The position numbers and the translations under genes were made by a program. A stretch of 64,000 nt of DNA, from the NCBI RefSeq assembly GCF_014356525.2, contig NC_052511.1, forward strand, positions 51,334,068 to 51,398,067. Direction: 5' to 3'. The notes beneath the pieces are model-generated. The model was not told where the DNA came from, made no database searches, and saw nothing but the letters and a program-made list of their open reading frames with translations. Shown one piece after another: positions 44,521 to 56,499 of this stretch. Each line of letters opens with the position of its first letter. The stretch's first letter is position 1. This DNA is from Nilaparvata lugens (taxonomy: Eukaryota; Arthropoda; Insecta; Hemiptera; Delphacidae).

Positions 44521-45544
44521 AATCGTATAAATTTCATTCAACAACATTACAAAAACATCGACGTCGTCAAAATACAATAATGTGTAAAATCAACTTTGAT
44601 TCTGTTAATTCAAGATATCAATAATTCATTTTTATAAACGTTCTTGAGACCTTTTAATTTTTTATTGTTGAAATGTAATCAATCAATTTAATTCTTTTGG
44701 ATTTAAGTTGTTCCTCTACTAATTGTTGTTAATTAATAATTAAAACAAGACATATTTGTAACATCAAAGGACCAGGGTTGAATTATGTTATTTTTAATAT
44801 ACGTTATCCTTTATTGATTCATACAATAAGTACATCATCAAAATGATAGGGAGAGAAAAAATAAGGTAACCTTGTGCTATTCCTCTTCCAAATTTAGATA
44901 AGGTTACACTTAGTCCGAAATAGTTCAAGTATTGTAGTTGTTCACTTCACAAATTGTCAGTCCTTAATTATTTTCACAAAGTAAGTTAATTATTTACACT
45001 AGATAAATCCAGAATAGTGCAGCATACACTTTGTTTCCTTTTAAGAACATTGCACTTTCACAATAATAGTTTTAATCCAATTCTTGACCCATTCAGTAAT
45101 AATCTACACAAATATTGTTTGAAATAATAATTATAAACTCTTTCATTTCTTTCTTGACAACTATTTTTGTTTTATTAATTCAGTTTTGTTTAAATTTTTA
45201 ATATTAAATTCTCATTTCTAAAGAACATCATTTTTTCATTCATTCGAACTCAATCAATCAATTATTTTATTCAAATCAACACAATAAAAGAAATCAAAAC
45301 ACAAAAAATCACAATCAAAAACAAATTTCTAATAAAATACAAAAACAGGCTTCATGGTGGGGTTTGCTAAAAAGAAAGAAAGGAGGAAAAATACCTTGCC
45401 AACCATGGTTTCCCATGTAATAGGCAGGTAGAGTATAAAACCCCTCATACTTTTGAGGTAAACGAGGTTTTTGTTTTGGTGTTGAGCTGTAAACCTCTTT
45501 TGAGTTGTATTATTATTTAATGTATTTTGAATGAATAATTACAG
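44521..45544. other. Intron with one dispersed tail
   Basis: 44810-44960 (TTCATACAATAAGTACATCA, AATGATAGGGAGAG) matches stretches downstream of both exon 16 copies and near 17155-17215. The remainder is A+T-rich and unassigned. Confidence 0.45.
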
Positions 45545-45746
45545 ATATAGCGGACACAGGAGTGACGATAAGTCCGCAGGAAGCTCTAATCCCGGCGCAT
45601 AACAAGATCTCAGTGGATCTGAGGTTCTCACCGACCACAGGCCGGGCAGACCATCTGCTCTCCAAGAGCGAGGATTCCGATGTGCTTGTCGTGACGCGTG
45701 TTAAAGTCATGTTTGGAGACGAGGCTACGAGGTTGAGGTTGAAAAG
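45545..45746 (+). CDS. spd-2: spd-2 exon 17
   Basis: About residues 1092-1159: DTGVTISPQEALIPAHNKIS, VDLRFSPTTGRADHLL, VLVVTRVKVMFGDEATRLRL. The V-x-x-x-x-F-x-P strand and following turn are typical of PapD/ASH modules. Acceptor ATTACAG, donor GTAACT at 45747. Phase 1 in, 2 out. Confidence 0.85.
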
Positions 45747-46339
45747 GTAACTCCATTTTATTTCAACCATTCCAACCAATCACATTCACAATATTGCTAT
45801 ATATACAATAGCATAGATATAACATTGAATTAATACATTTATTTCTGAACGCAGCAATCATGAGTTCAACGTCTTGATTCGAAAAGTTCTGTAGCACTGT
45901 AAAAACACTATTCGAGCAGCCAGTATTGTAATTTTATTCTAAACAAATTTTTGCTCTCTATTTCAGACTTGATATTCATTTACGGTACAAATGAATATTT
46001 GCTACTGAAACGAATACAAAATAGTAGGCTAGTTGGATAATTACCTGAAAATGCTAGTAAAGTGCAGACGAAGACCTCGCAAGTTCCTAGGATTTCAAAA
46101 CCGACCGAGTAGAACTTTTCTGGTGTCTTGTTCAAATAATTTGTTCCATTTCATCAATTTTGTTGTTTGTTGTATTGTCAATGTTGTTCATATGAATAAG
46201 AGTTTTCAATTTCCACCATAAAAAACAAGGAAATATCTCAAACACTTTTCGGAAATTAACTGAGCACTACATATAAGTAAGCGTGGCCAGTGTGTAATCA
46301 AGCCATTGTAATTCAAATAAACACAAATATAAGCTACAT

Positions 46340-46480
46340 TCGCACACAGTAATAAAATATGATTCCCATACGTTCTAATGGGATTATTCATACTCACTCG
46401 GCCTGGCTGAGTGGAAATTGTCCAATTAAAACTCGTAGGGATTATCTTTCACTGTTCACTGTCACTTTTGTGTGATAAAT
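46340..46480. repeat. Dispersed CATACTCACTCGGCC repeat
   Basis: Shares TAATGGGATTATTCATACTC and a CACTGTTCACTG end with 30040-30235 and the 56181-60440 copies. Confidence 0.5.
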
Positions 46481-46659
46481 ACAGCTTTAATCTTATTTTA
46501 TGCTTCTCAATTGTACTCCATTCTAGTAAATTGATGAAGCGAAAACACTATATACGTTGTTATGTAATCTAGGCTTTTGTTCTTGAATTGAACTCTATTT
46601 TAGTAAAAATATCTGGGCACCGAGCTTCGCTCGTTATTTATTTATTGTTAAACAGAACA

Positions 46660-46860
46660 CAATTCTTCAAAATGATTGGGGAAGGACTAAGAGGCACAGC
46701 CCAAAACTGTTTCTTCCCCGAATTTTGATTAATACACTATAAATATTCCAAAAAGTAGGTTATGTTCCATACACTTGAATTCAAGTCCAATTTTCAGTCA
46801 AAATATTTGAAAACAGAAAAGTTCTAATTTAGATTGTTTACAAACCAAATTGAATAACAC
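46660..46860 (-). repeat. Dispersed repeat related to 4575 and 14225
   Basis: ATGATTGGGGAAGGACTAAG and GCCCAAAACTGTTTC are recognisable; diverged. Confidence 0.5.
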
Positions 46861-47404
46861 TAACTAATCACTTAAAACTGTAAAATATTGATTAACTTTG
46901 AATATTATGATACATACCATCATCTCTTGTCAACAAATCAGATTATTTTGATCGAGTCAATTAAAATTATTTTCTAGATTTCTCGCGAGATACGGTAAGC
47001 TAATTGATTACACAGCTGATACCCCACACAGGAACACGCATCTTCTGTTATCGACAGACGACGAAATTATTATCTGTTTTTTCAAGGATGAATAATTATT
47101 ATCCTTTTCATGTCCTTCAGTGATTTTTCCCAAGTGATGAGACCTAGTGCAATCGAAGTTTTATATGATTCAATGCTCAATGTATCATCGTCATCTTCAG
47201 AATAGATGGTTGAGTAACGAGAAAAATCTTGCCTGCTATCACAGTTTAGCAGTTTCAAGCTTTTTCTTGAGACTAAATCCATCTGTAACTGTTGTAGTTT
47301 GAGTTGAAACTGTTTTCAGTTATTGTTTTTCCATTTCAGTAAGGAAAAATTCTACAAAATCCTTGATAACTGTTCATTTCATTTAAGTCTCCTTTTATTA
47401 GTCT
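46861..47404. other. Intron, nothing recognised
   Basis: The only longish frame (minus, 47282-47082, LSIESYKTSIALGLITWEKS) has no support from motifs or splice context. Confidence 0.35.
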
Positions 47405-47565
47405 TCACTTTCGTCTTTCGGATGGACACTTTACTCGTCGGTCCCGGCTGCCTAAAAAGCAGTCGCTAGGTCATGTCAGAGGCCCTGAAATTGATCAGTT
47501 GCGACCTGAAAACTCTGACACCAGACCTGAGCCAGCCAGGTCACTCGATATCATTATTAGTCTCC
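47405..47565 (+). repeat. SINE/LINE tail, GTCGGTCCCGGCTGCC type
   Basis: GGTCCCGGCTGCCTAAAAAG, GTCGCTAGGTCATG and CTGAGCCAGCCAGGTCACTC occur in the same order as the inverted copy at 34490-34655. Confidence 0.7.
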
Positions 47566-48130
47566 ACTTTGTGCTTTAGTATGTGTCTTAGCATTTTATT
47601 CAAGATCTACCTTCTTGATAAATAATTTGATTCATGGATCTCGTTGAACTTGATCAGAGAGGAGTTAGTTATTATTTTATCTGTAATAGTAATTATTTAC
47701 TTGTTTTATCTGTGACTTGATGTAGGAACAGAAAATTCACTTTTGTAAACAAAGATTGTTTCTAGTTTTTGATTAAAGATAATCTCCAATCTCCTTTGAT
47801 ATTAATAATAATAATAATAATACCTTGCACAAGTCAAAAATGAAAAGAGAAAAAGTTCAGGTACATTGATATAAATGTCTTTGAGCTGCTCAAGATAACA
47901 AAATAACTTCGTGTCGTGAAATTGTGACGTGCAAATTATCAGTATAGCAATTTTGCCAGGCATTAAAAAATATACTCTGTAAGAGAGTTAAGCTTTGCTT
48001 AATTAATATTGATTAGCATTTCAAACTGTTCAAACGATGTTAAATTTTTGAATCCTCCACTTGAAATTGATTTGTTTCAAAGTTTCTATTACTTCCAACA
48101 GATATTCAATTATCCAATTTATATTTCCAG
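47566..48130. other. Intron with a short (TAA)n run
   Basis: A trinucleotide run lies at about 47803-47822. Otherwise nothing recognised. Confidence 0.4.
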
Positions 48131-48257
48131 GTTATACCGTAAAATGATAAACGACCGAGTGGGGATGGACAGTCTTCTGATGGAGAGGCTATCTGTATTG
48201 GACAACCTCTTTCCCGGGAGTAGCAACACTGAGATATCATGTTTGAAGGACACACAG
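48131..48257 (+). CDS. spd-2: spd-2 exon 18
   Basis: About residues 1159-1201 (YRKMINDRVGMDSLLMERLS, then LFPGSSNTEISCLKDTQ). It looks helical at first and may link two PapD-like modules. Acceptor ATATTTCCAG; the donor GTGCCA at 48258 is weak but fits phase 0. Phase 2 in. Confidence 0.75.
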
Positions 48258-48395
48258 GTGCCAATTTCTTTTCTTCATAGTTTTTATCAAATATGATACT
48301 GAGTTGATGCAATCGATTTATCTATCGATAAATTTAACTAAACATCCAATAATCATCTAGTCAGATCATGATCCTTTCCATGATTTCTAAATATT

Positions 48396-48578
48396 AGAAA
48401 GTCAAACTTCATTTGACGAGAAAATAAAGTAAAAGCATTAAGAAATCATACTCTCTAGAGATCTATCTGTCTACGGTACACAGATAATCGTTTTCTTTTA
48501 CCGTAGACAGATAGACCTCTAGAGAGTATGATTTCTCAATTCTTTTACTGTATCTTCTCGTCAAATGAACTATAGGTA
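48396..48578. mobile_element. Long near-perfect hairpin MITE
   Basis: Arms of about 80 bp: CTTCATTTGACGAGAAAATA ... ATCATACTCTCTAGAGATCT at the left, and the inverse ending TCTCGTCAAATGAACT at the right, around a loop of under 20 bp. Confidence 0.85.
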
Positions 48579-49309
48579 GATTAGGAGGTAGTTGAACGTC
48601 TCATACTTCTCACCAACTTGATTCTGAGCCTGGACAAAGTAATTTTACTTTTGCTGTATTTTTACTCATGTAGTAGCTGAAATGCATCAAAATGGTAAAT
48701 GAGATAAGCCTACTATGAATTTCAATGATGTGATTATGATGATAATGATGTGATTAAGGCTCGCTTTCCCCAAATTACGCTTAACTTGAGCTAGTTTAAA
48801 TTAAGCCTCACTATTCCAAAGGTATTACAGATATTATTTTCTTGTTCTTATTAAATATTATTTGCTATCTCTTAGAAACAAGCATTGTCACTTGAAAGTT
48901 GTTGTGGATAGCTCTGCTATATTATCAATAGATAATGCTAAATTGTCTAGTAAAAATAGAGTAACAATTATTATCATATTCCTTAAACTCCTAAATCCAT
49001 AGGACCACTTGCCAATATGCATGTGTAGCCTAGTACTCTACATTACTCCAAATCGTGCTCTCTTCAGATGACAAATTACCTTTGGGTCCAACTTTCATAC
49101 TAGCCACCAACAAAAAAAAAAAAAAAGAAAATGAAATTTATTCTCCTTTTTCTTATACAAACAAAAAATTACAATATTTTATCTTACAATGGGTATTTAT
49201 ATACCTAGGAACAATAGCTGACCCTTTCCAACTACCTGTTGCTCTGTCCAAGTTTAAAAATAGACTTGGACCCATCACATACCTCGAAGCCGCAAGAAAT
49301 TATATTTTT
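48579..49309. other. Intron, possible LINE scrap
   Basis: The end of a frame at about 49200-49315 (LPVALSKFKNRLGPITYLEA) resembles jockey-type ORF2 C-termini but is too short to be sure. An A-run lies at 49111-49125. Confidence 0.35.
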
Positions 49310-49497
49310 GAATAATTTCAAAATTTTATTTTCATAATAAGGATGAAATATTTTGTTGATCATTATTTATTAATTCTACATTGCTACATCTGGCAACAGA
49401 GCAAAGCAAGAAAGAGATAGCGCTATCCGCTTTGTTGAATGATAGCAATACCAATTCTAATAAAACACTGCCATTATAACGTGGACCTCACACTATA
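49310..49497. mobile_element. MITE, right half only
   Basis: AGCAAGAAAGAGATAGCGCT and CATTATAACGTGGACCTCAC are the right half of the GTGAGGTCCAC family in the 11373 orientation. Confidence 0.7.
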
Positions 49498-49575
49498 ATT
49501 ACTAGATTGGCAAATGAATTTTTTCTTCCAAGTGTCTATTTCATTGGATTTAACTGTATTTGTTCTGAATTTCAG

Positions 49576-49703
49576 GCTAGTATGAAGACATTGTGGGTTG
49601 AAGGCATTCGTGAGAAGAGTATTGGAGTGATGCTTGAGAAATCAGCCTTGGAAAATGCTCAAATAGATGCTACCGCTCAGTTCATTGACCTCGCAACCAC
49701 TGT
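49576..49703 (+). CDS. spd-2: spd-2 exon 19
   Basis: About residues 1202-1244 (ASMKTLWVEGIREKSIGVML, ENAQIDATAQFIDLATTV). Acceptor TCTGAATTTCAG and strong donor GTAAGT at 49704. Phase 0 in, 2 out. Confidence 0.8.
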
Positions 49704-50680
49704 GTAAGTCATTTCATTTATTTTCCTCCACCTACTGTCTAAAGTACTTACTTTACTCCCTGAAACCTAATACTAAAGTGTCACTTTTTCGCTCTCGGTA
49801 GTAAAAAACAGAAAAACTCCCTAGGGAGTAAAAGTGACTCCATTTAAATAACATGGGGAGCATCTCTATTTTGAAACTTACATTGTAATAGGTTAGAAGG
49901 TCTAAGCTCAGATGAGAAAGCATAATAGAGGTGTCTGTCATTGAGTCAACTGAATTCAATACCACAACCAGAAATTTGATTAACTCATGAAATATATGTT
50001 TGTATGATAATTATTATATTCTTAATATTAGTAGACGATGAAAATTTATACAATTTTTAAAATATTTTATTCTATTCAAAATACTAGCCAACAAATATTT
50101 TGATCTGCAATTCAAATCTGAACCGCGTGATCTGGAGTCAGCCATTTTTGGTAGCTGCTCAGCTGATATAATTGTTACAACTTTTGCCGATAGATAGCGC
50201 AATCGGCAGTGCCAATCAGACTACCGGTTTTTAGGCTTTAGATTCAGGTTATGTTGTTAGGAATCATTGTCACCAATACGTAAGTTATTAGAATGATTTT
50301 ATTTGCAGTTTCTATAAAAAAATGTAGATGGAGGAAAAATGTTGTGTACATCACGAGCGAAAAATACTTTTTCTCCCTCAGGAAAATTGCTGCCCTCGGC
50401 TTCGCCTCGGGCTTCAAACTTTTTCCCACAGGGAGAAAAAGTCGTACTTTTCACTCTAGATATACAAATAACTATTTCATCATTACTATCATTGTGAATT
50501 CATAAAAATATCATGCTTTTCAACCTTATCATCTTTTTTCTTTGATACCCTCTATCTTCGCTGTTCTGATCATAAGGGGTCATCTACTAGCCTTGTGGAG
50601 TCAAGAAAATGATGCAAAAAATATAAACCCTCTTCAACACTAAGCTACCTTGTCTGATACCCTCCACCTCCCGCCGCTCA
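49704..50680. other. Intron, nothing certain
   Basis: 50330-50460 contains CTTTTTCTCCCTCAGG and CCCACAGGGAGAAAAAG, a rough inverted pair around GCCCTCGGCTTCGCCTCGGG. No protein signal. Confidence 0.4.
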
Positions 50681-51840
50681 ACTATGCTTCAACCCTTAAG
50701 GCCGGAACACACGGGGCGTTTTTTCAGACGTGTCAGCACTACGGGACAGGAAGCTCTCCAATTGGTTGTTTCCAAGATCTATAAAAATACTGGTCATGAC
50801 AGTCCCGTGATGCATTGCAAAATCGCCATTTTGTGGGGTTCTAGTTCACCAATTTTTCAATTTATTTTCAGCTGTTATCATTGTAGATTCAACATAACAT
50901 GATGTGTTATTAGTAATTGGAATTGTAAAAATAATTCTTCCTACACAATTATAGTATCATTGAGAAACGTTAGCATAAGTAGATATCCCATGATATAGGG
51001 CGTTTATGTCGCAACGTTTACTGTTATCCCAAGCCACGTAGTTAGATAGTTCACGTAGTTCTTCCCCATGCAGCTGTGTGACGCTGGTAGTCTCTCAAAT
51101 TGTGCTGTTCATACACTCTCACCCCAACAAAACAGTAAAAATTGACAATAATCGACAGTAATCGGCTTGAGATAACAGTAAAAGTTGCGATATAAATTCC
51201 CTATACCATGGGATATCTACTTACGCTATTGTTTCTCTATGATAGTATTTAGCAAAATACTAGAAACTGAATTGTTGATTTTTAGATTTAATTGATCGGG
51301 AACTTCAAACTCTTTTTGAAGTTGGTCTCGCATATTTATGTCTTGTCCCAATGCCTTATGAATCATAATCCTTAGGTTACAAGAATAAGAACAATCTTTA
51401 ATAATAAATAATAAGCATTTATTATTGAAATTTCATTATTAAAAAATTGAAAACCTGAATTCACATATTATCTGAACTAGAATATCATCATCATCATCCA
51501 TCATGGACTAGGCTTGTAAAGCCTGTTCCGGTGTCCACCGCTTCCTGGGTCTTAGAATATTGGAACTAGAATATTGTTTTTAAAATGCATAATGCATGAT
51601 TTTGTTACGCGCAAATTTAATTAGAATTTTCAAATGTACCGCCATGAAATAGGCACAAAATGGCCGCTCCATAAGGAACGCATGTGTCTTGACGTGGTTT
51701 TTATAGACCTTGGCTGTTTCTCGATACTCCAACACAATCAACCAATCGGAGAGCTTCCTGTTCCGTAGTGCCGTGTTGACTCGTCTGAAAAAACGCCTCG
51801 TGTGTTTCGGCCCCAACGGTTGAAACATAGTGGAACGGTT
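50681..51840. mobile_element. Large inverted-repeat element with about 160-bp arms
   Basis: The left arm (50681-50845: GGAACACACGGGGCGTTTTT, CGGGACAGGAAGCTCTCCAA) is inverted at 51650-51838 (TTGGAGAGC-like, AAAACGCCTCGTGTGTTTCG). The interior includes the nested element at 50961-51243 and a LINE end (51481-51560). Confidence 0.75.
50961..51243. mobile_element. Fold-back MITE, GATATCCCATG family
   Basis: GCATAAGTAGATATCCCATG at the left, CATGGGATATCTACTTACGC at the right; inner arms TACTGTTATCCCAAGCC and GGCTTGAGATAACAGTA. Same family as 58915-59191 but with its centre inverted. Confidence 0.85.
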
Positions 51841-52217
51841 AAGGTAGTTTAGAGTGTTCAAAATATTGATTGTAGTTAAATGCGTCAAAACACAGTGGAG
51901 CGGTCAAGATTGACTGAAGCGATTTAGTCTCAAGTTTCATTCTATATTCGCCGCTCCAATTTTGGAATTTAATCAGATAATTATGTAGCTCTAAAAACAT
52001 TTCAAAATTCTAATTGTAATCTTTGTGAGGCAGTTATGTTCTGTCGTTTCTGTTTGTCTTTAAGTTTTTGTTCATTGAGTTTTTTTTAGAATATTATTCA
52101 CATAAGCTCTAATTATCTCATTAGAACTTGAAGTTATATTTTACAGATGGAAATTACTGAGATATTGCAAATATTCAAATGTTAATGAATTAATTATTAT
52201 TATTAAACGAAAATCCA

Positions 52218-52530
52218 AATTGAATGCTGTAATTCACCCCGAAGACTTCCGTTACTGCAAATATTGACAACAGAGTAAACAGCTAGATGAAAATTCGATG
52301 AGCGCTACTATTCAAAAATTATTTGTCAGGCCGGGAATAACTAATCACCCCGAAGACTTTTGATACTGCAAAAATTTACAACAGGATAAACAGCTAGATG
52401 GAAATTCGATGATCGCTACTATTCAAAAATTATTTGTCAGCCCGGGAATAATTTATTTCCATCTAGCTGTTTACCCTGTTGTTAATATTTGCAGTAGCAG
52501 AATTTTTCAGGGTGATTTACAGCATTTAAT
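52218..52530. repeat. Direct plus inverted repeat around CAGCTAGATGGAAAT
   Basis: An approximately 118-bp block (CACCCCGAAGACTT ... TTGTCAGGCCGGGAATAA) occurs twice in direct order and is followed by an inverted partial copy (ATTTCCATCTAGCTGTTTAC). Confidence 0.75.
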
Positions 52531-52700
52531 TTGACTTTTTGTGTAGTTGAGAAATTGATATTGTGGTAATTATTCATATTGAATGAAAAAGACTAAGAAA
52601 TTGTCAAAAACCACAGATTTATTGATACTTAGAAAGACCGGTTTCGGTTTTTACACCATTGTCAATCTCTGATAAACTAAAACTAAATACAAGAGCAGCA
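52531..52700. repeat. Repeat related to 10774-11025
   Basis: TTTTTGTGTAGTTGAGAA and GAAAAAGACTAAGAAATTGT in the same order as the 10774 copy. Confidence 0.65.
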
Positions 52701-52859
52701 GAATTTATACTAGTAGGCCAATACTACTATTGGTCAAGGGTATGAACGCCTGTCATTGGCCCAGCTAGACAGTCTCCTCCCACTCAACGGTGTGGCAAAA
52801 TGACGGCTTAAGCAACAGAATCGCCATGATAACAAAATTTACTTTCAGTACAAAATAAG

Positions 52860-53400
52860 AACCAAGAAAACAAGTGTGAAAGATAATAAAACAAATATGT
52901 AAATGGAAAAACTATTGACTAACGTATGCTTATAATATTTTCTGATAAAACTAAATTCGTAGTGTTGTATTGGTTGAAATGAATCTGGTCATTTAAACTA
53001 TACTGGGAATTTTCCTTAATTACTCTTGTTATATATAAAGCCTCTAGAATATTCAAAGATCTGCCTTTGTTATTAACATGCAGAAACTCAACATTCTCCT
53101 TAACTGTGAAATTGTGATTATTTGTTATCAAATGTTCTGCAAAGTTAGATTCCCCATTTTGTTTATTCCAATCTCTAATGTGTTCTTTAATTCTACTTTT
53201 GAAACTTCTACCAGTTTGACCCACATAACAAGCATTACAATCACCACATTTAAGTTTGTACACCTGTATAGTAATTTATCAGCTCTATCAACTGGCATGA
53301 GTCTCCTTTCTGGGAAACTAATGGAGGGGGGTCCACCCCATCCTTGAGAAATGGAATAGTAACCTCCTTCTCGTGCATGAGGTAGGTAGGTAGCGCAGTT
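52860..53400 (-). mobile_element. Penelope-like element fragment with GIY-YIG endonuclease
   Basis: The minus-strand frame 53263-52919 starts YKLKCGDCNACYVGQTGRSF and continues KSRIKEHIRDW, the GIY-YIG-type fold (Y-V-G motif, downstream Arg and Glu-His) of Penelope-like retroelements. The piece just upstream (RADKLLYRCTNLNV) is in another frame, so there is a frameshift near 53250. The RT domain is absent. Confidence 0.82.
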
Positions 53401-53569
53401 CATAAAAAGAACACATAGTCGAGATATTTCATCTGTAGAACAGCTGTTTTGACGACTTTAAAAAAATGACGACTAAAAAAATCATCGAATTTCACAATTT
53501 ACACAAAGGAAAAAGTACTCTGAAAACAATTATATATACACATATACAGAAGTCTGATCGTAGTTTCAA

Positions 53570-53615
53570 ATATGAGCAAGGAAAGTTGTGTGAGTGTACC
53601 ACACCAGATTTTTTC
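53570..53615 (+). repeat. Stub of the CTTTCCTTGCC element
   Basis: GCAAGGAAAGTTGTGTGAGT followed by ACCACACCAGATTTTT is the right end only. Confidence 0.6.
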
Positions 53616-54699
53616 AAACGATGCTAGTCACTAGTCATCAGTACCCAAAGTTAGTAGACAGATGGTTGGTTACTCATCTATAGTATTTTAGTTGAAATGC
53701 AATTGGAGTGGGGGAACTGCAGCCGTGACGTAGGCTGTAGTACAGAGTAGGCAGAATATCGCATTCTTGAAAATCATACGGTGACCTATTGTCAAATTAT
53801 ATAATACAAACATTTTCTGACATGCAAGATTTCTGTTTCTGCTTTACAATAATTATCAAAACATTTGAATAATACAAGTATTTTGCCATATAATAGCAAA
53901 AACCCCACCTCCTAACCTTCCCTTTCAAACCCTTAAGGTTTCTTCATCTTCTAGGTCGTGTTTATATTTTGTAGTTTGGCTATACATCAGCTTGTGAATT
54001 TCGGGGATGAGATATTTTGATTCTCGTAGAACATGTGCTCGATACCAGCATGTGTTCAGTGCATTTATATGAATGAAATTCTTCGGATTTATTGGGATCG
54101 GTTTATTGCAATGCTTTGGTTTATCAAGATTTTTTATGGGTTAATCTGAAATTATAATAGTATAACGTTGTCTACTAACGCTTTTCCAGCTTATTAACTT
54201 TTTCGTGTCACGTTTTTAGATTCTTGAAAAACTTTCAACTTAACTTTATTCATACAAATTGAATGAACTTGAAATATTTAACAACATCATTAGAATAAGT
54301 GATTCAATCGCTATAAGTATGGAGAATTTTAAGTTCTAGGTCTATCTTGAGGGGATTAAACGACGATGTATTTGAAGATACAGTGAATAAACTGTATGCT
54401 CAGTGTGGTTACTCTATCACATTTTACTACACGTGACGTCACGGTGGCGTTCCCCCCACCACTTCGAATCTTACACCTGTGAGTGATCAACCTTCTGTCT
54501 ACTAACGTTGATCAGTACCAACTCACTATGCTTGTTCAATAAACTCACTTTCAATTTATTATATTTTCTATAAAGTGATCTCTAATATTTGTTTCCTAAT
54601 AATTTGTACTGGTTTTAACATATTCGTCATCTGTACTGTTTTTAGCACATTCGTCATCCATACTTTTTATATCACATTCTTTATTTGAACTATTTCTAG
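53616..54699. other. Intron, nothing recognised
   Basis: A+T-rich up to the acceptor TATTTCTAG. A short degenerate repeat (TTAACATATTCGTCATC / TAGCACATTCGTCATCC) lies at about 54615-54700, next to the acceptor. Confidence 0.4.
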
Positions 54700-54939
54700 C
54701 ACGGACGACACAGTCTACACTCCCAAACAACAGCTGATCGTAGCACCGCGTGTAGTCAACCTATCCTGGAGTCAGCCCAAGGCCAGCTTCACACTACGCA
54801 ACACCACTCTGCTCCCCGCACGCGTGCGTGTCCAGTGTGAACCGGGCCTTGCCGTCACGCCGGCCTCCTTCACACTGTCGGCTCACTCCTCGTGCACGGT
54901 CACAGTGACTCGCAGTGATCACGGATCACGGATGTGTGG

Positions 54940-54940
<1 letters not shown>
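54700..54940 (+). CDS. spd-2: spd-2 exon 20, donor inside a microsatellite
   Basis: About residues 1244-1324: YTPKQQLIVAPRVVNLSWSQ, KASFTLRNTTLLPARVRVQC, VTPASFTLSAHSSCTVTVTR, a clear PapD/ASH module. Acceptor TATTTCTAG. The 3' end is set at 54940 because only a GT in phase 0 joins exon 21, and the first good one is the GTGTGT at 54941, the first repeat unit of a (TG)n run belonging to an inserted element. GTGACT at 54905 is an alternative phase-0 donor. Confidence 0.78.
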
Positions 54941-54997
<57 letters not shown>

Positions 54998-55700
54998 TGT
55001 GTGTGTGTGTGGTGTGTGTGTGTGTGTATGAGTGTATGTGTGTCTGTGTACACGATATCTCATCTCCCAATTAACGGAATTACTTGAAATTTGAAACTTA
55101 AGGTCCTTACAATATAAGGATCCGACACGAACAATTTCGATCAAATGCAATTCAAGATGGCGGCTAAAATGGCGAAAATATTGTCAAAAACAGGGTTTTT
55201 CGCGATTTTCTCGAAAACGGCTGTAACGATTTTGATTAAATTCATACCTGGAATAGTCATTGATGAGCTCTATCAATTGCCACAAGTCCCATATCTGTAA
55301 AAATTTCAGGAGCTCCGCCCCATCTATGCAAAGTTAGATTTCAGATTCCCAATTATCAGGCTTCAGATACAATTTAAACAAAAAATTCGAGTGGAGAAGA
55401 TTGAGCATAAAAATCTCTACAAATTATGTTGAGTAACATTTTCACCTAAAATTGAAATTAAGCTCGAAATTCGAGAAAATGTGATTATCCAATTGCAAAC
55501 TGTTGGCAACTGTTGATTCTATTAAATCATTCACTATGAAGAGATATCAGACCTCGTATATCTCCAGCGTTATTGTCCTGTCACCAGCTGGCTTAGATCT
55601 TTGTTTATAAGTAGACTTGTGATGCGCGTGAACACTAGCGTCAGGTGATCAATTCTAATAACGGCAAGGAAAGTTGTGTGAGTGCGCCACACCAGATTTT
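54941..55700 (+). mobile_element. CTTTCCTTGCC element, left-truncated at the microsatellite
   Basis: Starts in the TG run and is then collinear with the 60866 copy: ACACGATATCTCATCTCCCA, TCAAGATGGCGGCTAAAATG, ending GGCAAGGAAAGTTGTGTGAG and CACACCAGATTTTT. The usual start (ACTTTCCTTGCCC...) is missing, so the element abuts exon 20. Confidence 0.8.
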
Positions 55701-56180
55701 TGAATGTAAGTTGTCGAATAATGCTGTACCTCAGAGCTAGAGGAGCATGAGTCTATTTTTTGATAAAATTATGTTTTTAGTGGGTCTTGTCCAGTTTTTC
55801 GAACTCTATAGATTCAATACAATGTACCTAAGTCCTCTGCAGTTGACTGTTTTGAAGAGAGCCAGTACTGAAAGAGCGTTAAGCTTTAAAACTGAAACAC
55901 AACGTTAGTCCAATAATTGACAAGTAAGTGTAATGCTGATTCGACTTACTATATGCTCTTTTAGCCCCGGCAGGGAGTGTAATACTTTTTGGGCTCTCCT
56001 TTCAAATCAGCCGTTTGAGACTTACGCCCTTCCAACTCCGAGGTACAGAATGTAGATTTTATTGTTTGTAATGTAATTTGTATTGTTTATAATGTAATGT
56101 TGTTAAATTGGGGGCTTTTGAGTTGATTCATGGTGGATAATATTAATGAATGGTATTCAAAGGGATGATACTGTATTAAG
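55701..56180. other. Intron, nothing recognised
   Basis: A+T-rich with short inverted words only. Confidence 0.4.
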
Positions 56181-56480
56181 TTGAATACCCGTTCATCATT
56201 GTCAATATACGTTGCTGGTACTGTGAGAATATAATTCCAATATAGTTCTAATGGGAATATTCATACTCTGGGAAGAATATTTTTAACTGAACCAGACACG
56301 GCGGGTTCCCATATACCATTGAACCAGTGTAATAGTCCGGTACAGTGAGAAAATATTCCCAGAAGTTTCAATAATTGTTCCATTCGGCCATTCTGAGTGG
56401 GAATATACCAATCAGAATTCATGGAAATTATATTTTCACTGTGCCGGTCACTTTGTCTGTCACTGGTGTGTGGCAATTCA
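56181..56480. repeat. Dispersed CATACTC/CACTGTGCCGG repeat
   Basis: Contains AATTATATTTTCACTGTGCC and a GGGAATATTCATACTC segment shared with 30040-30235 and 58262-58620. Confidence 0.55.
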
Positions 56481-56499
56481 GCTCCTCGTTATAGTTTGT

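Noticed and set aside
53078..53347. Plus-strand frame opposite the Penelope-like fragment
   Set aside because: It is the antisense shadow of the GIY-YIG coding region.
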